Shown here piece after piece: positions 47,905-59,339 of a stretch of DNA of 64,000 nucleotides. A program made the position numbers and the translations under genes. The notes below the pieces were generated by a model, which searched no databases, was not told the DNA's origin, and saw only the letters and a list, made by a program, of their open reading frames with translations. Every line of letters begins with the position of its first letter. Within the stretch, counting starts at the first letter, position 1. The DNA comes from Mimachlamys varia (taxonomy: Eukaryota > Mollusca > Bivalvia > Pectinida > Pectinidae), in assembly GCA_947623455.1 (NCBI GenBank), contig OX392543.1:14630757-14694756 (forward strand), in the 5' to 3' direction.

Positions 47905-47942
47905 GCATCATACAGCTGTTTCGTCCTCCTCATCAGTGATGC
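47905..47942 (-). ncRNA. Degenerate hammerhead ribozyme motif
   Basis: Minus strand keeps GCATCA, CTGATGA and CGAAA followed by CAGCTGTA and TGATGC, but the stem II hairpin is shortened to GGAGGAC, so the fold is probably inactive. Confidence 0.55.
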
Positions 47943-48414
47943 TCAGAGCCAAAAGGTGGAATACTAATGTGTTTCAATGTTTTAAGATTCCACAGTCCAT
48001 GTTTTGAGTTTTCCTGGATTTGAATATTTTTAATGTTTGGTCTATAAAAATGAAATTCTACACCGGTATAAATCAAAATTACATAATGGTATTATTAAAC
48101 ATGAATTGAAAACAAATTATTTTGATGTATAATGGGAAGTAGACGTTGTATACAAAGATAGGGTATATACAGATTAGTAACACTATCAGACTTTGCAATC
48201 CTGTGACAGTAAAGCTGAGAGAAAACAAGACATTGAAAACAAATCTTCTACTATTAGCATTGTTGTGACTGTCCAAACTGTCAAACATCGTAGGGAATAA
48301 TTTGATGGTTCACTGAACATGGAAAACAGGTAAATGTCATTGTCAAATCATGTAACTACCAGATCAGGAACATTGGCTGTATTCTAAAGTTTATAACTGC
48401 AATCGTATGCAAGA

Positions 48415-48832
48415 TTTTGGTACATTAAGTTATTGCCTCACGGTCTGAACTAGTCGTCTGCAGAGAGTATAGAAGACTGAAGCACGTCTTGTTTTTCGAA
48501 TTTGTAAGAAGGAGAACACCACGCCTGTGCTATGTTTATTGCATTGGTTATCTGTACGATACAGGTCACAATACAAAATATCGGTGTACAAGACTCTGGG
48601 TGGAGCATACCGGAACTTTAAACTATGTAACAGTCATTTAGATCGCTGAGGTCGGAGACAAAACCATTGCTCTGCGTCCAAAACACTCGCAATGTGACCT
48701 ACATGAAAGTAGTGATTTGGTAGAGTTGTGGCTTTGTTATGAAAAAGATGACCATCTGCTATCAGAAAAACGAGCACTCTGGCCAAATTCAAAACAAATT
48801 TGAAGACCCAGCTTTTCACCTCTGCATTTTAG
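48415..48832 (+). mobile_element. LINE remnant, reverse transcriptase C-terminus
   Basis: Frame-broken reading with LHWLSVRYRSQYKI and YKTL, then KFKTNLKTQLF, the classical end of L2/CR1/Jockey-type reverse transcriptases. In-frame stops throughout. Confidence 0.65.
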
Positions 48833-48959
48833 GCTGTCATCATATACAACGAGTACATGCATATATATATGTATTGACCTTTATTTACTCATGTATTATG
48901 TAATGATATGCACATTAAAATAATAAAGTTTTAAACTAATTCTTGATTGTAAGATAAAA

Positions 48960-49320
48960 AATAATTGGGAGAAAACCAAAGCGACAACAAAACCATAAGC
49001 CAAACTCAAAATCGATTGACGTATAGGGAAAAAATGAACCGAGGAAAGATTAACATGAAAACCCTCGTAAAAGGAAAATATAGTTTGCCCAGGTGTTCCG
49101 GAAGAGTAAACGTCTTCTGCTTCATCGACGTCACCCGCCATGTAAATCTTGGTCACATCAAAGTAGAGATCACTCCTCCAAATGAGAACCGAGTCATCAT
49201 TGTTAATCACAACAAGGAAGCACACCAATAAGCAAATTCAAAAATGTCCATCTTCATATCACAAAATGGTACAGAATATTCTTGATTAGATCAAGATGGG
49301 ACCATAAAACGTGCCAATAG
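48960..49320 (+). repeat. Dispersed repeat family R1, copy 2
   Basis: Best-preserved copy: CCAAAGCGACAACAAAACCA, CAGGTGTTCCGGAAGAGTAA, TTCTGCTTCATCGACG, CATGTAAATCTTGGTCACAT, GAGAACCGAGTCATCATTGT. A 110-residue minus frame (48896-49228) and an 88-residue plus frame are both open across it. Confidence 0.75.
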
Positions 49321-49359
49321 CTTCATTGTATTTGTGCATTACAAGTTATCCTATCTTCC

Positions 49360-49436
49360 ACATAGTGCGAAGCGCTTTAGAGTAATTTTAAACGTTATAT
49401 AAAGCGCTATATTAATGTTTATTGTTTATTGTAGAC
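49360..49436 (+). mobile_element. SINE 3' tail remnant
   Basis: GCGAAGCGCTTTAGAG and TATAAAGCGCTATATTAATG followed by TTTATTG repeats match the usual end of tRNA-derived SINEs; the tRNA-like head is missing. Confidence 0.55.
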
Positions 49437-49439
49437 TAT

Positions 49440-50710
49440 TATTTACAATGAAGATTTTTACCTTAAGCCTTACCGTACGATGGCCGACAAATGCCTGGCA
49501 AAATGTCATCGACCCCTATTACATCTGTACATGCATGCTATATATCCTAGAACCTAATATCCTTTGTGACTGGAAGTTATCAACCGATTGATATTTTGTC
49601 ATTACACCATTAAACCAAGGAAACTCAGTAAAATTTCTGAAAGTAGAGCTTTTACAAATGTACCTTGTACAGCGCCCGGTTCTGGTTACCAGTAATCGTA
49701 ATAATGCAACTTTTCAAAACCGATCCTTCTCAAAGCCGATCACCTCTTGATGCCGAACTAACTGGTGATGTACGGAAGTGTTTCTTCCGTATTTTAGTTC
49801 TTCCTAAAACCGATCTCTCTGAGCGAACATGACACGTGGTCGACCAGCCGACCGTGAAATAAACACCTGCCACCATTATCATCGTGAGTTTTATGTCTCG
49901 AGAACATAGGTGCAAATGTACGGAGGTCCTAGCGTAAATTATAATTTACCACATATTACTAATTTAGAGATGAACACTAAATGTTTTCCTGTAATAAAAA
50001 AGCAATTGATTAAGCCGTTAACAGGTATTTTTTAACAAATTGGTGTCCGGAATTTTCTCAGAATGTATTATAGCGACGCTTATGTATCCTCACACAGTTA
50101 TTGTTTGACAACACCCAAAGTGCAACAGGCATGGCCTGCCCTGACATTCGAAATTTCCGCCATGACCTGGCATCTGATTGGTTGAAACTTTGTTCGCCTT
50201 TTACTTTTACTTTTATTCGTCCGATGTTTTGAAATTTGGTATGAAAATGTATTTAAGCACTGTGAACAAACCTGGCGGGGTTTTTGGGGATGTTTTTAGT
50301 GGTCTCCATTGCAGTAAGTACTAATTTTTATTCAAATTTGAAAAATAGGATAGAATATGTATATAATCTTCAAATGAATACAGTAAAGTGTACATATGAA
50401 CATTGCTTTCTGGGATGAAGTTTAAAGAGACTAGCCCGCAGAGATGCCGACAAAAGGTAAACCTTCGATCAATGAAAAAAATAGAATGTGTTCGTATTGA
50501 TACATTTGTGTAATTGATAATTAAACAGTATGATACAATTCTTTTCTTAACGAAGTTACATTTGTTATTTCCTGTTTGTACTTTCCTATTAAGTATTAGT
50601 TATTTTCTATTTCGTATTAGTTTTTTGCTATTTCTTTTTAGATATTTGTTATTTATCTGTTACTACTTTTTTGATACATTTTCTGTAATTGATAAAAAGA
50701 AACGAAGTCA
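49440..50710. other. No recognisable gene
   Basis: AT-rich, short frames only. The TTTCTATTTCGTATTAG words at about 50,560-50,670 are simple sequence. Confidence 0.35.
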
Positions 50711-50714
50711 TGAA

Positions 50715-51050
50715 GGCACGGTTGTCTAGTGGTAGGACGCCGGGCTCGTGATCGAAGTTTTGTGAGTTCGAGTCCCGGTCACGGCACTTGTGTTGCATCC
50801 TTGAGCTAAAGATTTTACTCTGCTTGTTCCAGTCTAATCAGCTATAAATAAGTGCGTGGAAGAGTATTGCTAGAAATTTTAGAATGCTTGCTGTGAGCGC
50901 CGAAATGGCAGCACTAATTGTATGCTCCCCAGGGCGTTGATAATTATATTGTCTGGTTGCTAATGCCCTATAACAACGGATAATTAGTTATGAACCGCTT
51001 TAAAGGTCGGAATAAAAGCGGTGAACCTCGAATTATTATTATCATTATTG
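50715..51050 (+). mobile_element. tRNA-derived SINE
   Basis: Head GGCACGGTTGTCTAGTGG (box A) and GAGTTCGAGTCCCGG (box B) spaced as in a tRNA, followed by a body with GCCGAAATGGCAGCAC and CGGTGAACCTCG and an ATT-rich tail. The head folds like a tRNA with an extra arm, but its fused body marks it as a SINE. Confidence 0.85.
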
Positions 51051-51109
51051 TCAATAATCAATAATTTTGGCACACTGACGTGTTTACATTTTTAATCATT
51101 TTTCGACGA

Positions 51110-51455
51110 AAACAAATCAGAGATTACCAAAGCGTCAACAAAACCATTATCCGTACTCAAAATGAAATTAAACGCAAAATATAAAAAAGAAAGTAAGATA
51201 TACATGGAAACCCTAGTAAAAGTACAAGAGAAAAAGACCAGGTTTACCGGAAGAGTAAGCGTCATCTGCTTCATCGAGGACACCCACCATGTACATCTTT
51301 ATAACATCCAAGTAAAGATCAAGTTCTCAAAATGAGAACAGAACCATCATATTGTCAATCACAACAAGGGAGAACACTAATGAGCTTACGCAAAAACATC
51401 CATCTTTACATCACAAAAATATACAAAATATTTCTCAATGGAACGAGACGGTAAT
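51110..51455 (+). repeat. Dispersed repeat family R1, copy 3
   Basis: Contains CCAAAGCGTCAACAAAACCA, GACCAGGTTTACCGGAAGAG and TCTGCTTCATCGAGGA in the family order. Confidence 0.75.
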
Positions 51456-51459
51456 ATCG

Positions 51460-53570
51460 AATGTGTACTGTGAATCAGTCTCTCAGCGAGCTAGTCTCTT
51501 AAAGCCCCGTCCCGAGGAGTTATGTTTAGAAATCATAACGAATAAGCAAAAACTATTTAGTTGTACATTTAACAAAACAATCCCTCAGGACTTCCTTACA
51601 TACGATAACGAACTCATCGATAGGTGTTGTTTTAAAAGCTAGGTCGGCATCAATTGATTAATGCGTTAACCTGTTGCAACACATGTCAACACACCTTCTA
51701 AAGGTTCGACCATCTATCGTAAAATACACTAGTGTTGACAGAAGTATAGCGATATGCCGGATGTGTTATTGTAATCAAGTATTGATCACACCATTTTGAA
51801 ATGAAATAATATACGACACACGTCTGCATAAGTATAAAGTTTTTTGAAGTTTATCGTATTTCGCCCACCCACTACCTCCCCAAATATCTCAGGAACTTTT
51901 TGATTTTAAACTTAATATAAACATATAGGTGGGGTGTTTAGCAACCCCCACTCAGGCTTTTGTTGTGCCATTTTTCTTTTGGGATGTTTATTTCTTTAGT
52001 TATTATATGGCTTATGTTATGCCATGTCATTCTTGCATAACCTAGATTGAATATGTATGTTTTTTAAATAAACATGACATGTCACCGTATATTTTGGTGA
52101 CCTTTTTCAATCACAAATTTATATATTATAAGTAATTGAAGTTTGTTTATTACATTCTGTATCCCGAAATGTTTTCATAAGCTGTATACTACATTTTGCA
52201 GTGATAATAAAGCTCCTTTCGTTTGTAACTTTTAAAAAGTAATTAACTCGAGTGAAATAAATTCCATATCTAACAACCAGTCGTTGTGTAACCTCTATGT
52301 ATATACTGTAATACAATGTGTATGCACTTTACAGGTAAAAACAAAAAACCGCAGCTTATTAGGATAACATTTGTCGTAATACAAGCACTTCAGGAAAATC
52401 AATAAGATAAACAGATGTTTTACTAAACAGGATAAACAACTAAATACAAATAATTAGTGTCTACATAGCATAATATATTACCCAGAACTAAACTTAGCAA
52501 CACAAGGCTGATAATGTTATATATAGGTGCAAGACGCAATTATACTCATCTGGTTTATGTTATTGTTTTATATCGGCGAACAACGAACCAGTGTTAATAA
52601 AAAAAGAATCAAGGAAAACGATATAATATATATATATCACTCTGAGGGGTCATTACATAAATGTATGGTAACATTTATCTCTCAAAACTTCTAACAACTT
52701 ATGCACTCTTTTCCATGTATAGTATTTATTGAAATGCCGTGACATACAGAAGTTTTAAGTTCAAAAACAGTTTTTAGTTATTTACTTTCCCTTGTAGATA
52801 GCATTGATTGCACTGGTTGGAGATAGCTTTTGAAATGAACTGTGTTATATAAAAATAACTTCAACATCTGACCTACATCAAACCTAGTATTATAATTTTA
52901 AAACATGTATATAAAAGTTGAGGGTTATTTTCTGTCTGCAATTTCGTCCTCTGGTTATAACCGCATTGAAACCAGCGCAATCGTCATTAGAATATTATAC
53001 AGACTTGAAACGAAGGCGTTGAAGAGGAATATTTTACAAAACGTCAAGTGTTTACAAGTGTTGGACTGTGCTGATTATATCTGGTGACGTGACTCGAAAA
53101 GACTTTTTAAGATATTGTACATCAGACAAGAACATCCTTGAGATAATCGACAAGTGCAATCGACTAGAACTATATCATATGTACAGCTCATAAGCATGCA
53201 TGGGACTGTAGATACAATTGATTGGTTGAAAGAAAACATATTTAAGTCGTGTGAAAATGCTTTGAACCGTCAGAGAAAGTGATAGCTTTGTATAAGGATA
53301 GCATTAAATACTTAGTATTTGTTTGCATTATAAATGGATCTCCACTGAAGCATGCTAATTTTAAAGTTCAATAGTTGTATTACATATTAACTAGATTTGT
53401 TAAGTATGTGATAATGAATAAACCCTTTGTTAAGTGTCGACTTTATTCACACTTCGCTGTTTACATTTATTTTTTTAAACCAATTAACTGCTCTCCAAAA
53501 GCCTGACTGAAAGAAATACTCATTTTCATTATTCACGGATTTTGCAGACAGTTTATCTGCATTAATTCAT
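51460..53570. other. No recognisable gene
   Basis: AT-rich DNA; no frame over 65 residues with a recognisable motif. Confidence 0.35.
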
Positions 53571-53580
53571 TTGTGATTGA

Positions 53581-53925
53581 GCTTCTGCTTCATAGACGAC
53601 TTCCGCCATGTAAACCTTTGTCACATCTAAGTAAACACTTCAAAATTAGAACCGAGTCAAATGCTTGTAGGCAATAATGTGGAATACCCTCATTAGTAAG
53701 CTTTCAACGCATGCTTGAAAATATACCTCATTTCTCATTTTGAGAACGTGACATTTAAGTTGATGTGACCTGGATTTACCTAGCGGGTGTCGCCGATAAT
53801 GCAGAAGACATTTTCTTTTCCGGATTACATGTTCATCCTTTGTTCATATCTTGTCTTTTTTAAGTTCCATTAATATTGAGTGCGGATTATGGTTTTGCTG
53901 TTACTTCATTTGTTTCTATTCTTTT
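53581..53925. repeat. Family R1 copy 4, halves in opposite orientation
   Basis: 53581-53690 is the family's second half on plus (GCTTCTGCTTCATAGACGAC onward). 53785-53925 is the first half on minus (AACCATAATCCGCACTC). The copy has been rearranged by a local inversion or two fragments have met. Confidence 0.6.
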
Positions 53926-53929
53926 TTTT

Positions 53930-56060
53930 AAGTATTTGACAAAATATTTGAATTTTGAGAATTTGTATAATATATAGAAGAAAGTTATCCCCTTCTAAAA
54001 ATAATAGCTTAACCCATATCCAACAATATATTCCGTTAGTTGTATGCGATTTCTTCCTAATCCATCGTGAAATGATAACGTATAGAATATTGAAAGTGTT
54101 TAAAATTACCCTTCAGGTGAAGGTGTAGTAGTCATTTACGCTTTCACAATCATCATCCGGCTCTCTTTATGAAAATGAAAAATTTGAGAACGATATCTCG
54201 TGGTTAGTCACAAACTATATATTTATATTGACCAATGAAATACATCGTTACATCCCAGTACATAAATATATATGTATATAGTTCCCATTTTTAGAGATTT
54301 TATATATATGAATATATATTGGATTCTGATATAAAAACATTACTAGTGTACAGAGTATTTGCTGTATTCTGTTTTGACGAATAAACATTTAATGTTCTGT
54401 TTTTCATTTATGTTAATGGATCCGCTTTCTAGTGTAAAGAACTGTATCTTGGAGATATTATGATTTCGTCTACATGGCAAATGCATAAACGACCTTCGCA
54501 TGATATATCCGTTATATAAGGCCATGCATTGTGTTACATAATCAATAACTTCGATGGATTTTACGAACAAAATTTAAAAAATCCTTTTATACACAGCAAT
54601 GCGCATTTGTCCATAAATATTGCATTCGTCTTTTGAATCTATTTATAACCAACAATACTTCATTCTAATTGCTGTGAGCTAATGGTGGCACTTCGTACAC
54701 ATGTTTAATAAATAACGGCAATTTTGAATATTTAATTATGCATATTCTACCTTGCGGAGATCACCGACAGCATTAAAGGAACACCTACCCGAGACCGAGG
54801 TCTAACAATGGTGACTTCAATAGAGCAATCCCAACAAGTTTTGCACATTGTTGTACCTGTCAATACTGAAACAATTTGACACTTAAATCTGTAAAAAATC
54901 AAAGCAAAATAGTGATTAATTGATTATTATGGATATTCATAATAAAAGCCATCCCAAAGCACCACACTACGCGTCCTTTATATCAGTATGTTCTCTTATA
55001 CGTAGGAATTAGCATAAAGCACACAGGACTTACGATACAAAGCTGCGAGCTTACAAGGAGTATCCCTACTGTGGTGTATTGGCAATGTTTAGCCGTGTTT
55101 ATTTACACATACATATGGTGTACATAGTTTAACATTTGTTTTAGTGAGAAATCGATGTCAGGTTGACCTATTACCAAAGTGTGTGTGTCAACTCCGGGCA
55201 ATTTGTGGCAGATAAACTTCGGGCTAATTTCCTGGCATTTTTACAACCAATGAAGAAACCATGATTTCAAACTTGATTATAAAACAACCTTCCTCTGTGA
55301 TATATACAAGACGCGTTCAGGATTTTAAAGAAGGCTGTCGACGGTATGTTAATGTACAATGTAAAAGGAAGACGGACTTTTGACAGTGGCAGATTGTTAC
55401 CTAAGTGGACTATCTACTTATAGTGCATGTCAGTACAAACGAGATTGCCCAATACAAAGGATATACCATTCTCTGCAGCAACTGCGGACTTATACGGGAA
55501 TTCATTGGGGATTTCGAATCAATTCCAAAACCGATGGTAGGAAAAGGAATATGGAAACAAGTTGAGAAGCCGCTATTTTTTCAAATCATTGTCTCAAATG
55601 ACAGGACCCATTGATGCAAGGTATGACTTATAAACAGTGAAAGCTGGTATTGTCATTTCTGAAAAATGAGAACAAACTGTATATGTGCACATGCTCTTCA
55701 AAATGCAGTTTTATTATAAACTTTATAGAAATGACAAAGATAGGCGCATATTAAATTGTTTATTATCAGACAACGACTGAGTGAGACAATCTGTTCAAGA
55801 GATTTGATATCAATATTTCTATATAAAATCAATCAAATTTTTAGGATATCAGCTACTTGTACTAGACGTTATCCGGATGTTATCTGTAAGCCTCAACTCG
55901 TATCAAGGTAAAGGTGTTCAACAAATAGCCTTATCATAACCGTACAGCCACTTCACGTCTGCTTCACTACAAGAAAGATCAAAGCTAACCATTGTTTAAA
56001 CACAGTAACTAATGGAGCATTGATGGATGACAAATAATTACCTGTTCAGTTGTGTCGTGG
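53930..56060. other. No recognised gene; one protein-like patch
   Basis: Mostly AT-rich. At about 55,380-55,620 two overlapping plus frames (61 and 69 residues) include a Cys-rich patch SSNCGLIREFIGDF-like reading (ILCSNCGLIREFIGDFESI). No family is recognised and no good splice pair is seen. Confidence 0.3.
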
Positions 56061-56063
56061 CAT

Positions 56064-56070
56064 TATATAA
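56064..56070 (+). promoter_or_regulatory. Candidate TATA box
   Basis: TATATAA about 65 bp upstream of the ATG of the candidate first exon at 56,135. It allows a start site near 56,095 with a 40-base leader. Confidence 0.35.
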
Positions 56071-56134
56071 ACACTGAACATCTAACTGAATTTGTGTTAA
56101 GTGAGTTAAGTGTGAGGATACCCGAAGTGAAACC

Positions 56135-56223
56135 ATGGCCGGAAAAACATCCTCGATTTGTTCATTTAGGGAAATACATCTTCCGCCCATAACGGATCCA
56201 AGACAACCGAGATCCCGAACTAG
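56135..56223 (+). CDS. Candidate first coding exon, function unknown
   Basis: ATG in strong context (AAACCATGG) opens a 29-codon frame (MAGKTSSICSFREIHLPPIT, then DPRQPRSRTR). It runs into an ideal donor AG|GTGAGT at 56,223 in phase 2. A TATA-like element lies upstream at 56,064. The codon and base composition (GC about half) stands out from the AT-rich surroundings. No family is recognised; the remaining exons would lie to the right, possibly beyond the window. Could be chance. Confidence 0.35.
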
Positions 56224-56229
56224 GTGAGT

Positions 56230-57000
56230 ATCGTTCATATCCTTCGTATATACATTGATCCATTACGTAATCATCCGCTGTAGTGTTGTCCTTCGATGAT
56301 GACTGCTATAGTTTTTACACTAAACCTATAATCGTAAATGGTACATTTATACAATTGATAATTTCAAGCCACGTAGACAACTAACATGATAATATTGATA
56401 ATATATGTAGCATGTAATGTTATCTTATTTATTCATATAAACAGAAACATGTTATGGAATGCATCGTAATAAGTAAACTTGTTCGTTCAACGTTGGTTAA
56501 ATAAAAAAGATGCAACGAAACAAAAAAAGTTGTGTGTAAGTTGTATCATTATTTTGTTTTTCCATTTGAAAAGTTGTTATTGGTTTTCAACACTGCTAGT
56601 TGTAACCATGTTTTGTGATGGATTATTGTAATTGAAAACCTTTCTATCTTAGATGTCTGTTATCGAGTAATTCTCTACTTGCCCCAAAAATAAAATAAAA
56701 AACAGTTTTTTCTTCTTGTCTTCAATAGTTCTTTTGAAGAATGACACTTTCAAGTTATGACTATCAATTACATTTTTGTTAACCTAATACAAATACGAAG
56801 ATGAAATATATTGAAGATGGAGGAAAAACGGCTAAACTCTTGGCTAGCATGGTTTCGTACTCACGTGGTGGTGAATTTAATCAATAGACTGTAAGAAGAA
56901 GCACAATACTGTTCTTGCATCTAGAGGTATATCAACGACTTGTTTCCTTCAAATTTCGAGAAAGATTTCCAATAATGACGCACATTAACGTACTGCACTT
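56230..57000. other. No recognisable gene
   Basis: AT-rich; no second exon for the candidate gene could be identified. Confidence 0.3.
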
Positions 57001-57180
57001 TGTAAATTTAGTAATAAATACAGTATGTTGGAAAACAAATTATACTGCATCATACAGCTGTTTCGTCCGTCTTTCTTGGACTCGTCAGTGATGCTAGGGG
57101 CCAAAAAGTGAAAATCGAAATGTTCTAAACTTATGCAGGAGCAGTAGGGTGAAGTGCGTAAAACCCTTTTACTTTCAAAA
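56985..57180 (-). mobile_element. Retrozyme-like repeat carrying the hammerhead
   Basis: The sequence on both sides of the ribozyme (ACAGTATGTTGG on one side, GGGGCCAAAAAGTG and ATGTTCTAAACTTATG on the other) recurs around the motifs at 47.9 and 61.05 kb, defining a dispersed repeat of about 200 bp. Borders are approximate. Confidence 0.6.
57047..57094 (-). ncRNA. Hammerhead ribozyme, complete core
   Basis: On the minus strand, reading from 57,094 down: GCATCA (stem I), CTGACGA (core), GTCC-loop-GGAC (stem II, nine-base loop), GAA, ACAGCTGT (self-complementary stem III with no loop), A (cleavage position), TGATGC (stem I partner of GCATCA). All conserved core residues are present. The loop-less stem III is like the minimal type I hammerheads of animal retrozymes and Penelope-like elements, which act as dimers. 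Cleavage would fall between 57,053 and 57,052. Confidence 0.8.
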
Positions 57181-58021
57181 TTAAAGAGAAAAATAGATGA
57201 GTTGTGAATAAGTTCACATCGTGTCCTACGAAAATGTGTATGTTATGAACCGTGCCATCACTAAAATAAGATAACTGTGACTATGGAGGCTCCAGCAAAC
57301 CGCGGGGGCTAACGAAACAAGACCATGCTCTGTGATCGTCATTAAGGATACCGTAATAACTTCCAGTGTACCGTTTGATGCAGCAATTTATATTTCTAGT
57401 CACACGTGGGTACCATGTTCATAGCTCTTGTTCTTAAACAAAGTATACACCAAAGATAAACGTTTTTTTCGTAATTCAAAACTTCATAAAACTCTCTTTT
57501 TCATTTTCATTTCCATTCGATATTTCTCATGCTTAAGTATATGGAGACTTGCTTAGATCATGTCAAATTATTTTTAAAAAAAAAGCGAATATGAAAGCAG
57601 CATTTTGCTTCATGTGTCCTCAATATTATTCCAAGTTCAACGAAATGAAATGTATAAATGGACTTCTTACAAGAACAAGATTGCTCCTAGTTTAATCGAT
57701 TTTGAGTTTGGATAAATGTTCTGTATATATTTTGATAAAAGCGTGCGATGACCATTGCTAAGCATAAGAATTCACCAATACCTAACCTACCCACTTTATA
57801 ATTAAATCGCATTCTTCCTCTTTATAAATTTGCTTAATTTTATCATTATGCATTTTAAGCTTCCTGATATATAATTTACCACTTAAAGTCAATACTCGGC
57901 CTCATTTGATACGTGTGAGAACAACACTCTTGTCAATCTAAAATATCCTCTTCAATATAAATATAAACTTTATTTATTTTACAACAATTATGAAACAAGC
58001 TAAACAACTTATATTAATCAC

Positions 58022-58199
58022 TCTTGTTGGCCCGGATGTTAGCGCGCGAGGGGTCTTATTGTGGGAGGAAACCGGAGTACCCGGAGAAAACCCACGTGGT
58101 CGGGCAGGTGACCCCATACCTTTTCACGTCCGATCGGGGAATCGAACCCAGGCCGCCTTGGTGAAAGGCAAGTGCGCTATCCACTGCACCACCCGACCA
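58022..58199 (-). mobile_element. tRNA-derived SINE
   Basis: Minus strand begins GGTCGGGTGGTGCAGTGG (box A) with box B GGGTTCGATTCCCCG, and the body holds TTTTCTCCGGGTACTCCGG, shared with the SINE at 9.7 kb although the tRNA head differs. Confidence 0.85.
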
Positions 58200-58204
58200 A
58201 CCTA

Positions 58205-58690
58205 AGATCGGTGTAATACCCACTTCAATGGATTGAATATTTTGGAAATTAATTTACATAATACAAAATTTAGTACTATTGTGTTTTATGTGAATTAATA
58301 TTGAAAAAAATAACATACCTAATTTAAAAAAAATCGGAAGTTTCTGATATTTTTAATTTTGTATACTAGCATAATTAGGAAATCAGTATAATACACATTT
58401 GTCAATCACAAAACACATTTCAGTTAATTGCGGCTTAAAGAGTATGCACAGGAATATTTTACTTATCATTATGCACATACACCAATTATAAGCATTATAT
58501 ACATAACACACCTGACGTTGACTCCCTTGGTGGGTATTACACCGATCTTATTCGAACTGTTAAACTGTGTGGGAGCGCTGTGAGATTAACTCCCATGTAT
58601 GTGGTGCTAAGTAATCTGTTGAAGCGCAATTAGCTTACAGGTAGTTTGATTTACACGAAGTTCTTTCCTTCACATAATGCGTATTGTTGT
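58205..58690. other. No recognisable gene
   Basis: AT-rich; nothing identified. TATTACACCGATCTTA at about 58,537 echoes in inverse the bases just right of the SINE (TAAGATCGGTGTAATA at 58,203), so a fold-back of about 350 bp may bracket this stretch. Confidence 0.4.
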
Positions 58691-58698
58691 TAAAGCCA

Positions 58699-58855
58699 GG
58701 GTTTATTTTGTCAATCTGATAAACATGAAAGTTGTTCCGTTACTGTAATGATAATATATAGTAATGATTGGGTTTATTTTGTCAATCTAATATACATGAA
58801 ATTTGTTCCGTTATTGTAATGCTAATATATATTAATGCTAGGGTTTATTTTGCCA
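58699..58855. repeat. 71-bp direct repeat, 2.2 copies
   Basis: Units begin GGGTTTATTTTGTCAATCT and contain GTTCCGTTACTGTAATG. Starts at about 58,699, 58,770 and 58,841. Confidence 0.8.
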
Positions 58856-59221
58856 TAGTTATTGTTTTTATTTTATTTCTGACCCTTCCTCTGTGGTATA
58901 CACGACAAAGTGTACCAACACCCATACTTTTTATCTTAATGTTCGTACTTATATATTCTGTCCTAATTTCTTGATTTTATGGTGTAAAATAACTTCATGT
59001 GTTCATGTAGTGATCAGTTTTGTCTAATTCATTATGTAGTATTATGTTTTTGCGCTACGGAATACTTGTCTTTTTGTTCATGCAGTGGTATATTTTGTCA
59101 TTACTGGTGTATATTTTGCTTATATTTGCTAATACTTTGATATATTGTTTACATACGTTTTGATAATGAAATATATTTTGTCTCTCTTTCATAAACGTAC
59201 GTAAAAGTTACGACATCAAAG

Positions 59222-59330
59222 TGCTAAGGTATGAGAAATGTCAAGGTATGAGAAATGTTACGGTATGATAAATGTTAAGGTATAAGAAATGTTAAGGTAT
59301 GAGAAATGGTAAGGTATGATCATAGATGTT
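59222..59330. repeat. 17-bp tandem repeat, about six copies
   Basis: Unit near AAGGTATGAGAAATGTT. Confidence 0.85.
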
Positions 59331-59339
59331 AAGTAATTG

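Larger units (their letters stand above)
43615..47914 (-). repeat. Right arm of large inverted duplication
   Basis: Reverse-complement match to 1-5,895, about 4.3 kb. Exons and 3' flank are close; introns differ by insertions. The outer edge falls beside a hammerhead-type motif at 47,905-47,942. Confidence 0.9.

Noticed and set aside
50716..50788. A free-standing tRNA gene
   Set aside because: Boxes A and B are present, but the sequence continues directly into a SINE body and tail, so it is the SINE's tRNA-derived head. The same applies to the heads at 9.9 and 58.2 kb.
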